Assembly: GCA_947461145.1 (NCBI GenBank)
Contig: CANHJD010000007.1
Coordinates: 1 to 38,105 of the forward strand
DNA from: Bacteriovoracaceae bacterium
Lineage (GTDB): Bacteria; Bdellovibrionota; Bacteriovoracia; Bacteriovoracales; Bacteriovoracaceae
Direction: 5' to 3'
Length of the DNA stretch: 38,105 nucleotides
Positions within the stretch are counted from its first letter, which is position 1; each line of letters starts with the position of its first letter. Below are positions 27,601 through 37,128 of this stretch, one piece after another. Under the pieces are notes generated by a model, which was not told the DNA's origin, did not search any database, and saw nothing but the letters and a program-made list of their open reading frames with translations. The position numbers were made by a program, and so were the translations under genes.

Positions 27601-28563
27601 ATGGCAAACGTATTAGTTTTTACTGAGCTTCATGATGGTCATGTTAAGCCAGTAACTTTAGAAATTCTTGGCAAGCTTGCAGGCCAATCTGCTGATGTTG
27701 CTGTTATCGGTGATATAGCTGCTGACCAAGTAGCAACACTGGCAAAATTTGGTGCTCAGAATGTTCACAAACTTAAAGGTGGAAACCTTGATAAATACTC
27801 TCCTGAAGGGTATGCCAACGCTCTAGCCGATTTCATCAAGTCAAAAAGCTATGACTATGTCTTTGCTGGTGCAACCTCTATGGGTAAAGATTTACTTCCT
27901 AGGCTTGCAACCAAGTTCAATGCAGGACTGGCTTCTGACGTTGTCAATTTTACGATGGATGGCGGAGCCTTTGCAGGAACTCGTCCTTTGTTCGCTGGTA
28001 AGTGCCTCGCTAAAGTAGAAGTTACTGGACCAAAGCCACACTTTGTTTCAATCCGTCCCAATGCACTTGGTATGACTGAAAATCCAACCGCTGGTGCTGG
28101 GGCTGTTGCTGATGTTAATGCAAATGCGGGTGAAATTCGCGCCGCCATTAAAGAAATTATTAAAGCAGCATCAACAAAAGTGGATCTTACTGAAGCCAAC
28201 ATTATTGTCACTGGCGGACGTGCGATGAAAAATGCTGAAAACTTTAAAATCCTCAATGACATGGCAGATGTTATCGGTGCGACTGTAGGTGCAAGTCGTG
28301 CTGCAGTCGATTCAGGATTTGCTCCACATGCGATGCAGGTTGGTCAAACTGGTAAGACAGTGGCTCCATCTCTTTATATTGCTTGTGGTGTTTCTGGTGC
28401 CATTCAACACTTGGCCGGAATGAGAACTTCAAAGGTTATCGTCGCAATTAATACAGACCCTGATGCTCCTATTTTTACAAAAGCTGATTACGGTATTGTT
28501 GGTGATCTATTCACAATAGTGCCTATTATGACTGAGGAATTTAAAAAGCTTCTTGGTAAATAA
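27601..28563 (+). CDS. etfA: Electron transfer flavoprotein alpha subunit
   Basis: IIVTGGRAMKNAENF; GASRAAVDSGFAPHAMQVGQTGKTVAPSLYIACGVSGAIQHLAGM. Confidence 0.95.
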   Translation: MANVLVFTELHDGHVKPVTLEILGKLAGQSADVAVIGDIAADQVATLAKFGAQNVHKLKGGNLDKYSPEGYANALADFIKSKSYDYVFAGATSMGKDLLPRLATKFNAGLASDVVNFTMDGGAFAGTRPLFAGKCLAKVEVTGPKPHFVSIRPNALGMTENPTAGAGAVADVNANAGEIRAAIKEIIKAASTKVDLTEANIIVTGGRAMKNAENFKILNDMADVIGATVGASRAAVDSGFAPHAMQVGQTGKTVAPSLYIACGVSGAIQHLAGMRTSKVIVAINTDPDAPIFTKADYGIVGDLFTIVPIMTEEFKKLLGK

Positions 28564-28573
28564 TACCTAAAAT

Positions 28574-28607
28574 AAAAAAAGCCGGCGTTGCCCGGCTTTT
28601 TTTATTT
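28574..28607. terminator. Bidirectional intrinsic terminator
   Basis: AAAAAAAGCCGG-CGTTGC-CCGGCTTTTTTT. Confidence 0.88.
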
Positions 28608-28622
28608 TGTTTTATAGATTTC

Positions 28623-29492
28623 TTACATAGCCTGAGTTTGTTCAAAATTAAATGTCTGGGCTTGCTCTTCACCTTGCTCCATCATCCCTTGTTCCTGTGC
28701 GATCATATCTTGATTCGCAAAGTTTTCTGGCTGACTCATCTGATTCTCAACCGGCTCATTATCCGTTTCAACAACTTCCGCTACTTGTTCCTGTCCTTGG
28801 GCGGCTTCTGTATTTTCCGCTAATGTCATTTGAGATTGTTGAATTTGTTGTTCTTGTTCAACTGATACTTCACCAACAAATGTCAGTCGAGTTCCTTCAA
28901 GTGGGCCATTTGTCAGAGAGACTGAATAGGAATTTTCTCCATTCTGATACATCATCCCACTATAGAGCTCACCTTCAAAATCATATTCAAACACGTTCCC
29001 TGTCATTTCTGAAAAAGAAACAGAGATTCCCTCACCATTAGGAAGTGATACGGATAAGCTTTCAATAACTCCATTATTAGTTGCTAGATTTCCATTGAAT
29101 TGGGAGCTATTTAAACCTTGTTGCCATTTTTTGGGATTTATTACTTCAGTTAAATTCAAATTTAATGCTTCTGTCACTGCCGCTTGTGAGACCTGCACAA
29201 CTTCATTTGAAGATGAAGAGGTGTCTCCGGATTGTAAATTGCGATCTACTTGATTCGCCTTATAAGCAGCTGCCTGATTGACTGATAATTTCTGCCAATT
29301 CAAGGATGCTGCAACTTCACGCTTAGAAACCACCACGCCATAGACTTCATCAAGTCTTTTAGCAAACTTCACCTCAGATCCGGTGATACCTGATTCTGAA
29401 TTTATAACCACAGCATTATAAGTGCCTGTGACCACCATAAATCCAATGGCAAATCCCGCAGCTATCTGTTTTGAGTTTTGTGACCATTTCAT
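28623..29492 (-). CDS. Uncharacterised exported/membrane-anchored protein with Gln/Glu-rich C-terminus
   Basis: N-terminal hydrophobic segment AAGFAIGFMVVTGTYNAVVI; low-complexity QEQQIQQSQ...MIAQEQGMMEQGEEQAQ tail; SD AGGGG. Confidence 0.75.
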   Translation of the reverse strand: MKWSQNSKQIAAGFAIGFMVVTGTYNAVVINSESGITGSEVKFAKRLDEVYGVVVSKREVAASLNWQKLSVNQAAAYKANQVDRNLQSGDTSSSSNEVVQVSQAAVTEALNLNLTEVINPKKWQQGLNSSQFNGNLATNNGVIESLSVSLPNGEGISVSFSEMTGNVFEYDFEGELYSGMMYQNGENSYSVSLTNGPLEGTRLTFVGEVSVEQEQQIQQSQMTLAENTEAAQGQEQVAEVVETDNEPVENQMSQPENFANQDMIAQEQGMMEQGEEQAQTFNFEQTQAM

Positions 29493-29522
29493 AAATTACC
29501 CCTAAGCTTTTCTTAGTATTCA

Positions 29523-29537
29523 GCAAAGGGAGTGCCA
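29523..29537 (-). promoter_or_regulatory. Sigma-54 promoter, TGGCAC-TCCCT-TTGC
   Basis: Exact match to TGGCAC-N5-TTGC, placing +1 about 19 nt upstream of the 29492 ATG. Confidence 0.8.
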
Positions 29538-29642
29538 ATTTTGATACGGTTAATCCTCGGATTTTGTATAAAAAATATATAATAAGTGATGAATTTCTTA
29601 AAAAGTGTCAAAAATTTAGTCAATTTGAGGGAAAAGAACAAA

Positions 29643-29665
29643 AAAAAAGCTCCTTTCGGAGCCTT
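29643..29665 (-). terminator. Intrinsic terminator
   Basis: Minus strand GGCTCC-GAAA-GGAGCTTTTTTTT. Confidence 0.8.
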
Positions 29666-29668
29666 CAA

Positions 29669-29860
29669 TTATTCAGTCATTGGAACTTGTTTTAAATAGT
29701 CGGCATGGGATGATCGAAATCTTTTAAGAGCGATGACAACTAACTCATCTATCGTAAAATTCGTGTTTTTAACCATTTTTTCAAAATCTTCGACAACGTC
29801 CTTTTCAATTTTAACTTTAATCTCTTTCAATTCACCCTGATTGTGTTTTTGAGATTTCAT
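29669..29860 (-). CDS. Small ribbon-helix-helix-like protein
   Basis: KEIKVKIEKDVVEDFEKMVKNTNFTIDELVVIALKRFRSS is RHH-like (strand then two helices). Confidence 0.55.
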   Translation of the reverse strand: MKSQKHNQGELKEIKVKIEKDVVEDFEKMVKNTNFTIDELVVIALKRFRSSHADYLKQVPMTE

Positions 29861-29919
29861 ATAGACCCCTGGATAAAATTTTGGATCATTTTACCTCTTT
29901 TTCCTCTACTGTCATCGGC

Positions 29920-30471
29920 CTAATTTCTTGTTCCTACTATCTTTAAGGCATTTTTTTTGCGCAGACTTACAAGAGCGCCTGTAATTTCATGATCTAAGAG
30001 CCTGCAATGCTGATAGATGTCAAAAGGTCGGTTCCATTCTGCCAAGGTTTCCAAGACTTGAAACTCCTCCGGTGTTACCGGCATGATGTCAGTCATAAAC
30101 TCTGCATCAATAAGAATCTTCACGTTCTCTGGAGGTCTTAGCTTTAGGGATTCACTGTAATGCTTTATTACATCGGCCATCTTATTTTTCATCACCCCAT
30201 AGGGGTAATGAATCTGCCTCTCTGACTCATCGACAACTTCTGGCTCAACAACATAATCAAATGAATTAAGAGAATATTCCTGAATAATCAGTTGATAGAA
30301 CGCCTTAATTCCTTTGAAGTTTTGAAAAACAACTTGAAAGATTTCTCCATTTCGAAAAAGTATATGGCCCAAAAACTGGCGATTAAATGTTGAGAGGATA
30401 TTTACTTTTCCAGTAAATTCTACCGCCATCTGCTCTTCAATAGTGCCAAGTATTTTAGATGTGTTCTCCAT
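29920..30471 (-). CDS. DUF4388/PATAN-like domain protein
   Basis: FTGKVNILSTFNRQFLGHILFRNGEIFQVVFQNFKGIKAFYQLI pattern; coupled to Mrp gene (TAATG). Confidence 0.5.
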   Translation of the reverse strand: MENTSKILGTIEEQMAVEFTGKVNILSTFNRQFLGHILFRNGEIFQVVFQNFKGIKAFYQLIIQEYSLNSFDYVVEPEVVDESERQIHYPYGVMKNKMADVIKHYSESLKLRPPENVKILIDAEFMTDIMPVTPEEFQVLETLAEWNRPFDIYQHCRLLDHEITGALVSLRKKNALKIVGTRN

Positions 30472-31649
30472 TATTTATTTAATCCCAAGATTTTACCAAA
30501 AAATCCATTTTTTACCTGAGAGGGATTAGGAGCAGGAACAAAGAAATTTTCTACTTGTTCTGCGACACTCATGAAGGCATTCCAAACTGGACGGGTGCTA
30601 AATTTTTCCTGAGCCATATAAGGCTCACCTTTATCAGAGCCAGTTCTGAGCTCTATTTCTAAAGGAATTTTTCCTAAAAAATTGAGCCCCATAATCTCCA
30701 CAGCTTTCTTAACACCACCCTCTCCGAAAATGAAATGCTCTGTTCCACATTGATGGCAAACAAAAGAGCTCATATTTTCAACCATTCCAATAATAGGGAG
30801 ATTTAATTTTTTAAACATTTCTGCGCCCTTTTTTGCATCTAAAAGAGCTATGTCCTGAGGAGTAGAAATAACAATGGCGCCATCAACATGGGCATTTTGA
30901 ATCATTGAAAGTTGAATATCACCAGTTCCTGGAGGAAGATCAATTAAGAGATAATCTAATCCAGTCCAATCAACATCAAATAAAAATTGATTTAATACAC
31001 CACCAAGCATCGGACCTCTCCAAATGACTGGGTCTTGCTCATTGATAAAAAATCCAAAACTCATAAATTTAATACCAAATGATTCAACCGGTATTATTTT
31101 TTTATCAGCATTAGATCTTGGCTTCTCATCGCGTTTTCCAAAAATCATTGGAAGAGAAGGCCCATATATGTCCGCATCAATAATACCAACTTTTTTTCCT
31201 GACTTTGAGAGAGTTAGAGCAAGGTTGGCAGTAAAAGTTGATTTACCAACACCACCTTTACCAGATCCTATGGCAATGATTTTCCCTACCCCTGGAACAG
31301 ATTTTTTCTTATCAATAGTTCCGTGTCCGGCTTTTATCTGAGCAGGTTCAGTAGCAGGTGAAGGACTCGGTGAACTTTTGTTATTATCAAGTGCCTTAAA
31401 AACGTCCTGAGACTGAGTGGAGACCGTTTTGATCATAATTTTATCAGCAATTATCAGGTCATTAAGAGATTCAGCAATTTTTTGCTCGATTTCTCTTTTT
31501 TCTGAAGGAGAAATCCCGTCACGCATATATTCAGCGACAAGCTTATCACCCTCCATCGCTATGTGCTTCCAGCGATTCTCTTGCTCAAATGTTTTTCCTG
31601 TAACGGGATTTATAAGTAGATTTAAACGCTTAATTATTTCTTCTAACAT
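30471..31649 (-). CDS. mrp: Mrp/NBP35-family P-loop ATPase (Fe-S carrier)
   Basis: GSGKGGVGKSTFTANLAL, DADIYGPSLPMIFG, CHQCGTEHFIFGEGG; start at internal MLEEIIKRLN. Confidence 0.93.
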   Translation of the reverse strand: MLEEIIKRLNLLINPVTGKTFEQENRWKHIAMEGDKLVAEYMRDGISPSEKREIEQKIAESLNDLIIADKIMIKTVSTQSQDVFKALDNNKSSPSPSPATEPAQIKAGHGTIDKKKSVPGVGKIIAIGSGKGGVGKSTFTANLALTLSKSGKKVGIIDADIYGPSLPMIFGKRDEKPRSNADKKIIPVESFGIKFMSFGFFINEQDPVIWRGPMLGGVLNQFLFDVDWTGLDYLLIDLPPGTGDIQLSMIQNAHVDGAIVISTPQDIALLDAKKGAEMFKKLNLPIIGMVENMSSFVCHQCGTEHFIFGEGGVKKAVEIMGLNFLGKIPLEIELRTGSDKGEPYMAQEKFSTRPVWNAFMSVAEQVENFFVPAPNPSQVKNGFFGKILGLNK

Positions 31650-31747
31650 TTTTGCCCTTAATAGTTGAGTTATCTTGTTTAATAAATGATGTCCAAATTT
31701 TCTATCTAGTAGAAACTTCAAGAACATTTTATGATTCTTGCATAACC

Positions 31748-32323
31748 TTGAATAGGAATAAAAATTTGGCATTTTATAAACGATCGATCTTTTTAGTGAA
31801 TCCGGGTTTCCAATTAGGCTTCAGTCTTATTGTCTGTTCAATTATTTTTATTTCGAGTCTTATCTATCCCATTATTCTTATGGATTTTTTCAAAGAATTG
31901 ATGGAGCGTTTTCCCGAAGCAAATACTAACCTCAAATTGGCCGAGTCAAATTTGCTCGTTTTTTTAGGAATCATTCAGTTGGTGTTCATTACAATGGTTT
32001 TTGTGATGTTTATTTTTGTCACTCACAAAATTGCTGGACCAATGCATAAATTAAAAATCCATCTCTCGAGCATCCGACAGGGAGCTCCTATAGGGCCTAT
32101 CGTGTTTAGAAATGGTGACCATTTTCATGATGTAGCTGAGGAAGTTAGTTTATTCCTTGAAAGCGTAGCCCAAAATCAAGAGAACGATTTTGAGTATCTA
32201 AAAGAGGTTGAAGCATTTCTGCAGAATTTATCTCCTGTTGTGCCCGATGATAAAAAACCAGTTATAAATGAAATTTCTCGTCGCCTTTCAGAGATTTCAT
32301 CTCGCTACAAAAACTCACTTTAA
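31748..32323 (+). CDS. Membrane protein with HAMP-like segment
   Basis: Two TM segments then THKIAGPMHKLKIHLSSIRQG; TTG start at 31748 gives MNRNKNLAFYKRSIFLVNPGFQLGF. Confidence 0.7.
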   Translation: MNRNKNLAFYKRSIFLVNPGFQLGFSLIVCSIIFISSLIYPIILMDFFKELMERFPEANTNLKLAESNLLVFLGIIQLVFITMVFVMFIFVTHKIAGPMHKLKIHLSSIRQGAPIGPIVFRNGDHFHDVAEEVSLFLESVAQNQENDFEYLKEVEAFLQNLSPVVPDDKKPVINEISRRLSEISSRYKNSL

Positions 32324-32386
32324 TTACGTGATAATTTTCCCAAATTTGCTATACTAATACCTAGTTTCCATGAGGGAGACTAAGAC

Positions 32387-32398
32387 ATGAGGCCATGA
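32387..32398 (+). other. Minimal upstream ORF ATG AGG CCA TGA (M-R-P-stop) overlapping slt ATG
   Basis: GAGGGAG at 32372-32378 is 8 nt from this ATG; TGA (32396-32398) overlaps slt ATG (32395-32397). Confidence 0.5.
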
Positions 32399-34482
32399 AG
32401 TTCTTCTTTTTATTCTTCCTATTCATTTTTAATTCACAGGCACAATCAAATGGGCAGATTCAAACATATGAAGAATTTCTAACATCTTCTACCTTAACAC
32501 TTACTCGCTCAGACCATATTACTGGTGAAAATATCATCAGTCTTATGAAGCTAATTCAAAAAGGTTATGTAAATAAAGACATTCTGAAAAAAGTTCAGAA
32601 TGAAACTTCTAAGTCAAAACATTTCCAGCCTTTTATTCCTTGGCTTGAATCGATTAAAGAGATTATTAATAAAACAGATGCCTCTGCTTTAATTCAATTT
32701 TGTTCCCAGTATTCTCAAAAAAAAGAAGATCATATTCTGGAGAGAATTCTTTTTAGGATGGCAGGAAATCTTTGTCGAGAAAGAGCTCTCGAATCTATTT
32801 CTCGCCAAATTGAGAAAACCAATATTATTACTGATGAAGCTACAGAATTTATAAAACAAAATTTAAAATTCTATCTTACAAAAAAAAATAAAAAGAATTT
32901 TTCATTTTTCATGCAATCAATGGCAACTAGGCCTGAAATTCTAAAAAAACTATCTCAAGAAGTAACGGCTTATAGTGTTCAACATGAGATTGTCCCCTCT
33001 CAGGAAGTACTTCAAGATATTTTAATCAATGAACAAATTACAAAACTCATACAAGATAAAGGTTTTAATTTGGTTCAACCTAAAAATATTTTTTATGCTG
33101 AATATGGAAAACTAATTGAGCAAAGCTACAAGGCCCTTGATAATGAACCATCTGCTGAGAGAGTTAAGGAGCATTTAAGTTTTCTCAAAAATTACCTTGA
33201 ACTCAACCAGGATCATCTACCCGTAGGGATGTGTCTTTCTCGATTAAATGATTTTGCCAAGGCCGTCTTTAGAGCAAAATTTGATGACCTAGCACGAGAT
33301 ATTTTTAAATACATCGTAAAAAAGAATAATAAGGAGATCTACGAAGATGCCCTTTTCTTTTATCTTTGGACCTATCTTTCGAAAGGAAAATACGAAGAGG
33401 CCCTTTCTCTAGCTAAAAAATATGATCTTGTTGGTGCAAAAGCAAAGGTCATGGATCCAAAACTCAAATTCTGGATAGGCCATCTTTACGAGGAGCTTAA
33501 AGAGACCAATGAAGCCTTGAAATATTATGAAGATATTATCAAAAATAGCCCATTAAGTTTTTATGCCATCATGGGCGTTAAGAGAGTTCAACATATTAAG
33601 CCAGGCTCTGATTCGGTTAAGTTTTATATTTCAAGCTCTAACCAAAAAAACCAGCCTATTTCTTTTGATCCTAAGTCCATTGATCAGGACTACCTCTCCT
33701 CATTAATAAGACTTAAGGCATGGGCAAAAATTGATTCTCAAAAATTAATGCGTATTGAACTTAAGCGGTTAAAAAATCACAGTATGCCTTCGTTTATTGT
33801 GACTTTGCCCACCCAGAAGCAACTTGAGGTTAGATCAGACCTACATCTTATAAACGCCAAGATCCTACTTGAATCTAAGAATTATCTCTCCTCTTTTAAA
33901 TATCTCTACGAAGTTTTAGAAAAAAAAGAAGTTTTCTTCCAGAGACAATTATTAGAACAACTTTATCCAATGCCTTACATTAAGGATTTAGTCATGACGA
34001 TCAAGAAAGACAAACTTGATCCAATTGTCGTCCTTTCACTCATTCGTCAGGAATCTGTTTTTAATCCACTTGCTCGCTCACGCGTAGGTGCTCGAGGCTT
34101 AATGCAAATTATGCCAACCACTGCAAAACGTATGAAGAGATCAGTAAGAGATAAACATTTAATTGATCCAAAGACCAATATAGAATTAGGAACCAAATAC
34201 CTTAATAATTTAATGAATCGCTACGAAGGTAACCTTGTGTATGTCTTAGCTGCTTACAATGCTGGTGAATCAAGAGTTGATCGTTGGAAGGTTTCGCATT
34301 TTGATTCAGATGAAACAATTTTAAAAAATATTGAGGCTATTCCATTTTTAGAAACTCGTAATTATGTAAAATTAATTTTTAGAAATATATTCTTCTACAA
34401 ATTACTTGAAGGAAAAAGTGAGCTCACTGATACCAGTGAGCCCAATAAGATTTTTGATGTGAAACTTGGTTTTAAACGTTGA
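32395..34482 (+). CDS. Soluble-type lytic transglycosylase (SLT family)
   Basis: IRQESVFNPLARSRVGARGLMQIMPTTAKRM...NIELGTKYLNNLM...VLAAYNAGESRVDRW. Confidence 0.93.
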   Translation: MKFFFLFFLFIFNSQAQSNGQIQTYEEFLTSSTLTLTRSDHITGENIISLMKLIQKGYVNKDILKKVQNETSKSKHFQPFIPWLESIKEIINKTDASALIQFCSQYSQKKEDHILERILFRMAGNLCRERALESISRQIEKTNIITDEATEFIKQNLKFYLTKKNKKNFSFFMQSMATRPEILKKLSQEVTAYSVQHEIVPSQEVLQDILINEQITKLIQDKGFNLVQPKNIFYAEYGKLIEQSYKALDNEPSAERVKEHLSFLKNYLELNQDHLPVGMCLSRLNDFAKAVFRAKFDDLARDIFKYIVKKNNKEIYEDALFFYLWTYLSKGKYEEALSLAKKYDLVGAKAKVMDPKLKFWIGHLYEELKETNEALKYYEDIIKNSPLSFYAIMGVKRVQHIKPGSDSVKFYISSSNQKNQPISFDPKSIDQDYLSSLIRLKAWAKIDSQKLMRIELKRLKNHSMPSFIVTLPTQKQLEVRSDLHLINAKILLESKNYLSSFKYLYEVLEKKEVFFQRQLLEQLYPMPYIKDLVMTIKKDKLDPIVVLSLIRQESVFNPLARSRVGARGLMQIMPTTAKRMKRSVRDKHLIDPKTNIELGTKYLNNLMNRYEGNLVYVLAAYNAGESRVDRWKVSHFDSDETILKNIEAIPFLETRNYVKLIFRNIFFYKLLEGKSELTDTSEPNKIFDVKLGFKR

Positions 34483-35581
34483 ATTTGAAGTGAATGACAT
34501 CACCGTCTTTAACTTCGTATTCTTTTCCTTCCATACGAAATTTTCCAGCTTCTTTAACTTTTGATTCTGAACCGAGGTTGAATAAGTCGTTGCAATGGTA
34601 AACTTCAGCTTTGATGAAACCTCTTTCAAAATCTGAGTGAATAACACCCGCGGCCTGAGGGGCCTTTGCACCTTTAGGAAAAGTCCACGCTCTTACTTCT
34701 TTAACCCCTGCTGTAAAGTAGGTGTACATATCAAGCATTTCATAACCAGCTCGAATCATTTTCGAAAGACCAGATTCTTCAATGCCAATGTCTTTTAAAA
34801 ATGCTTCTTTTTCCTCTTTTGATTCAAGAGCAGCAATTTCTGATTCAATTTTTCCACAAATTGTTATGACCTTTGAGCCTTCTTTGGCAGCAATCTCACG
34901 AACTTTTTTTACATATTCATTTTCTTCAAGAATATTGGCCTCATCTACATTACAAACATAAAGCATCTTTTTCATAGTAATGAGATGAATATCAGAGATG
35001 GCTTCAATTTCATCCGCATCAAGATTTAATGATCTCGCAGGCAGACCTTCTTCTAAAGTCTTCACTAATCTTTCAAGAATGGGTTTTGAAATTTTTGCTT
35101 TTTCTTGAACTTTTTTATCCTGTGACTTGAGATATTTATCAAGAGTTTGGATTCTTTTTGTTACAGATTCAAGATCAGCAAGGGCCAGCTCGATATTAAT
35201 CACTTCAATATCTGAAACAGGATCAACTTTACCTGCAACGTGAATTATATCACTGTCATCAAAACAACGAACAACATGACAGATTGCTCCAACTTGACGG
35301 ATATGGCCTAAGAATTGATTTCCTAACCCCTCGCCTTTAGAGGCTCCTTTCACGAGACCAGCAATATCAACGAACTCTGTGATAGCTGGAATTACTTTTT
35401 CTGGTCCAACAATTTTAGCAATTTTCTCTAAACGCTCATCTGGAACATGGACAACGCCAACATTTGGCTCAATGGTGCAAAATGGATAGTTTGCTGCTTC
35501 AGCTGGTGCTGAAGTCAGGGCCGAGAAGATGGTTGATTTACCAACATTTGGTAATCCAACAATTCCACAATTCATACCCAT
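34472..35581 (-). CDS. ychF: Redox-regulated/OLA1-type ATPase YchF
   Basis: GIVGLPNVGKSTIFSALT, FVDIAGLVKGASKGEGLGNQFL, RAGYEMLDMYTYFTAGVKEVRAWT. Confidence 0.96.
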   Translation of the reverse strand: MGMNCGIVGLPNVGKSTIFSALTSAPAEAANYPFCTIEPNVGVVHVPDERLEKIAKIVGPEKVIPAITEFVDIAGLVKGASKGEGLGNQFLGHIRQVGAICHVVRCFDDSDIIHVAGKVDPVSDIEVINIELALADLESVTKRIQTLDKYLKSQDKKVQEKAKISKPILERLVKTLEEGLPARSLNLDADEIEAISDIHLITMKKMLYVCNVDEANILEENEYVKKVREIAAKEGSKVITICGKIESEIAALESKEEKEAFLKDIGIEESGLSKMIRAGYEMLDMYTYFTAGVKEVRAWTFPKGAKAPQAAGVIHSDFERGFIKAEVYHCNDLFNLGSESKVKEAGKFRMEGKEYEVKDGDVIHFKFNV

Positions 35582-35589
35582 AATTACTC

Positions 35590-36159
35590 CTAAGCTAAAA
35601 GATTCTTTTTATTATAAATACCGACTTTACCTAATCCCTCTACCACACAGGAAAGCATCGGGTCATGTAATTTTTCAATCAAAAGCGGTAACTGAAGCTG
35701 TTCTTCTTTTGAGAAAGGGCTAAGTACCCAATTGGCCACGGATCCATGTACTGGACGCCCAATTCCAACCCTCATTCTGGCAAATTGATCCGTTCCAAGG
35801 CAAGCCGCAATGGACTTTAGGCCATTGTGGCCGGCGAGCCCTCCACCCATTTTGAAGTGGACTTGGCCAAAGGGGATATCGAGTTCATCATGAATAACAA
35901 GAATTTTTGATGGCTCAATTTTAAAGAATGCGGCCATCGGCTGAACAGATTCACCGGATAAATTCATAAAAGTCTGAGGCTTTAGGCCATAAAATTTATG
36001 CCCTTTGTGCGAGCCCTCAGCATAAAGACCTTTAAACTTTGCTTTCCATACACTCGAGCGAAAGGCCGGTGATTCATCTAAAAGCATCCACGCAACATTA
36101 TGCTTTGTATTTTCATAATCTGGACCTGGATTTCCGACGCCAACAACTAATTGGAACAT
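35590..36159 (-). CDS. pth: Peptidyl-tRNA hydrolase
   Basis: VVGVGNPGPDYENTKHNVAW, KPQTFMNLSGESV, VIHDELDIPFG, GGLAGHNGLKSI. Confidence 0.96.
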   Translation of the reverse strand: MFQLVVGVGNPGPDYENTKHNVAWMLLDESPAFRSSVWKAKFKGLYAEGSHKGHKFYGLKPQTFMNLSGESVQPMAAFFKIEPSKILVIHDELDIPFGQVHFKMGGGLAGHNGLKSIAACLGTDQFARMRVGIGRPVHGSVANWVLSPFSKEEQLQLPLLIEKLHDPMLSCVVEGLGKVGIYNKKNLLA

Positions 36160-36160
36160 A

Positions 36161-37105
36161 TTATATGAATAAGGAACTTACCGAATCATGATTAAATGTT
36201 CGATGGATGGCCTTGGCCAAAATATCTGCAGTTGAAATGACTTTAATTTTATCGACTTTTCTACCTTCTTCACTCAGTGGGATGGTATCAGTCACAATCA
36301 CCTGTTCTAAGGCCTCACATTCAGCAAGCCTTACAATGGCAGGATGAGAAAATACGGGATGGGTTGCTGCTGCGTAAATACGATTGGCGCCATTCTTTTT
36401 AAGAGCATTTGCCGCTTGAACAAGAGTGCCGGCAGTATCAATCATATCATCTATAATGATACAATCTTTACCCTTAACATCACCAATGACATTCATGGCT
36501 TCAGCTACATTAGGCCCAGTTCTGCGTTTGTCTATAAGTGCTAATTCTGTTGAAAGCTTTTTAGCAAAGTGACGGACCCGCTCTACACCACCTGCATCCG
36601 GTGAAATACAAATGAGGTTTTCACGGTTTAAATTTTTAGTGATGTACTCAAGAAGAACAGGAGAGGCAAAAATATTATCAAATGGAATGTTAAAAAAGCC
36701 CTGAATCTGTCCCGCATGGAGATCCATCGTCACAACGCGAGAGGCACCTGCAACAGTCAACATATCAGCAACAAGTTTCGCCGTAATGGGAGTTCTTGGT
36801 GCACTTTTTCGATCTTGGCGGGAATAACCATAATGCGGCATGACGGCCGTAATAGAGTTCGCAGAGGCACGCTTTAGTGCATCAATAATGATCAAAAGCT
36901 CCATCAAATTTTCATTCACTGGAGCACAGGTGGATTGAATAACAAACACATCGGCACCACGAACATTTTTTTCAATTTCACAGTAAACTTCGCCGTTGGC
37001 AAAACGTCTGAGCTGAGGATTTACGAGAGGAACATCTAAGAATTCAGAGATTTTCTTGGAAAGAGTAGGATTTGAGGTACCAGAGACTAGAACGATTCGT
37101 CTCAC
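36161..37105 (-). CDS. prs: Ribose-phosphate pyrophosphokinase, GTG start
   Basis: PHYGYSRQDRKSAPRTPITAKLVADML; DDMIDTAGTL; SD AGGAG upstream. Confidence 0.97.
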   Translation of the reverse strand: MRRIVLVSGTSNPTLSKKISEFLDVPLVNPQLRRFANGEVYCEIEKNVRGADVFVIQSTCAPVNENLMELLIIIDALKRASANSITAVMPHYGYSRQDRKSAPRTPITAKLVADMLTVAGASRVVTMDLHAGQIQGFFNIPFDNIFASPVLLEYITKNLNRENLICISPDAGGVERVRHFAKKLSTELALIDKRRTGPNVAEAMNVIGDVKGKDCIIIDDMIDTAGTLVQAANALKKNGANRIYAAATHPVFSHPAIVRLAECEALEQVIVTDTIPLSEEGRKVDKIKVISTADILAKAIHRTFNHDSVSSLFI

Positions 37106-37128
37106 TCTTAACTCCTAAAGATAAAAGG

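Noticed and set aside
27855-28262. 135-aa minus-strand ORF
   Set aside because: Antisense to etfA, whose conserved motifs are clear; shadow ORF.
28652-29041. 129-aa plus-strand ORF
   Set aside because: Antisense to the Gln/Glu-rich gene, produced by repetitive codon usage; no RBS or domain support.
31650-31772. N-terminal extension of the Mrp ORF and first 32 codons of the HAMP ORF
   Set aside because: Overlapping divergent extensions without RBS; better starts at 31649 (ATG) and 31748 (TTG).
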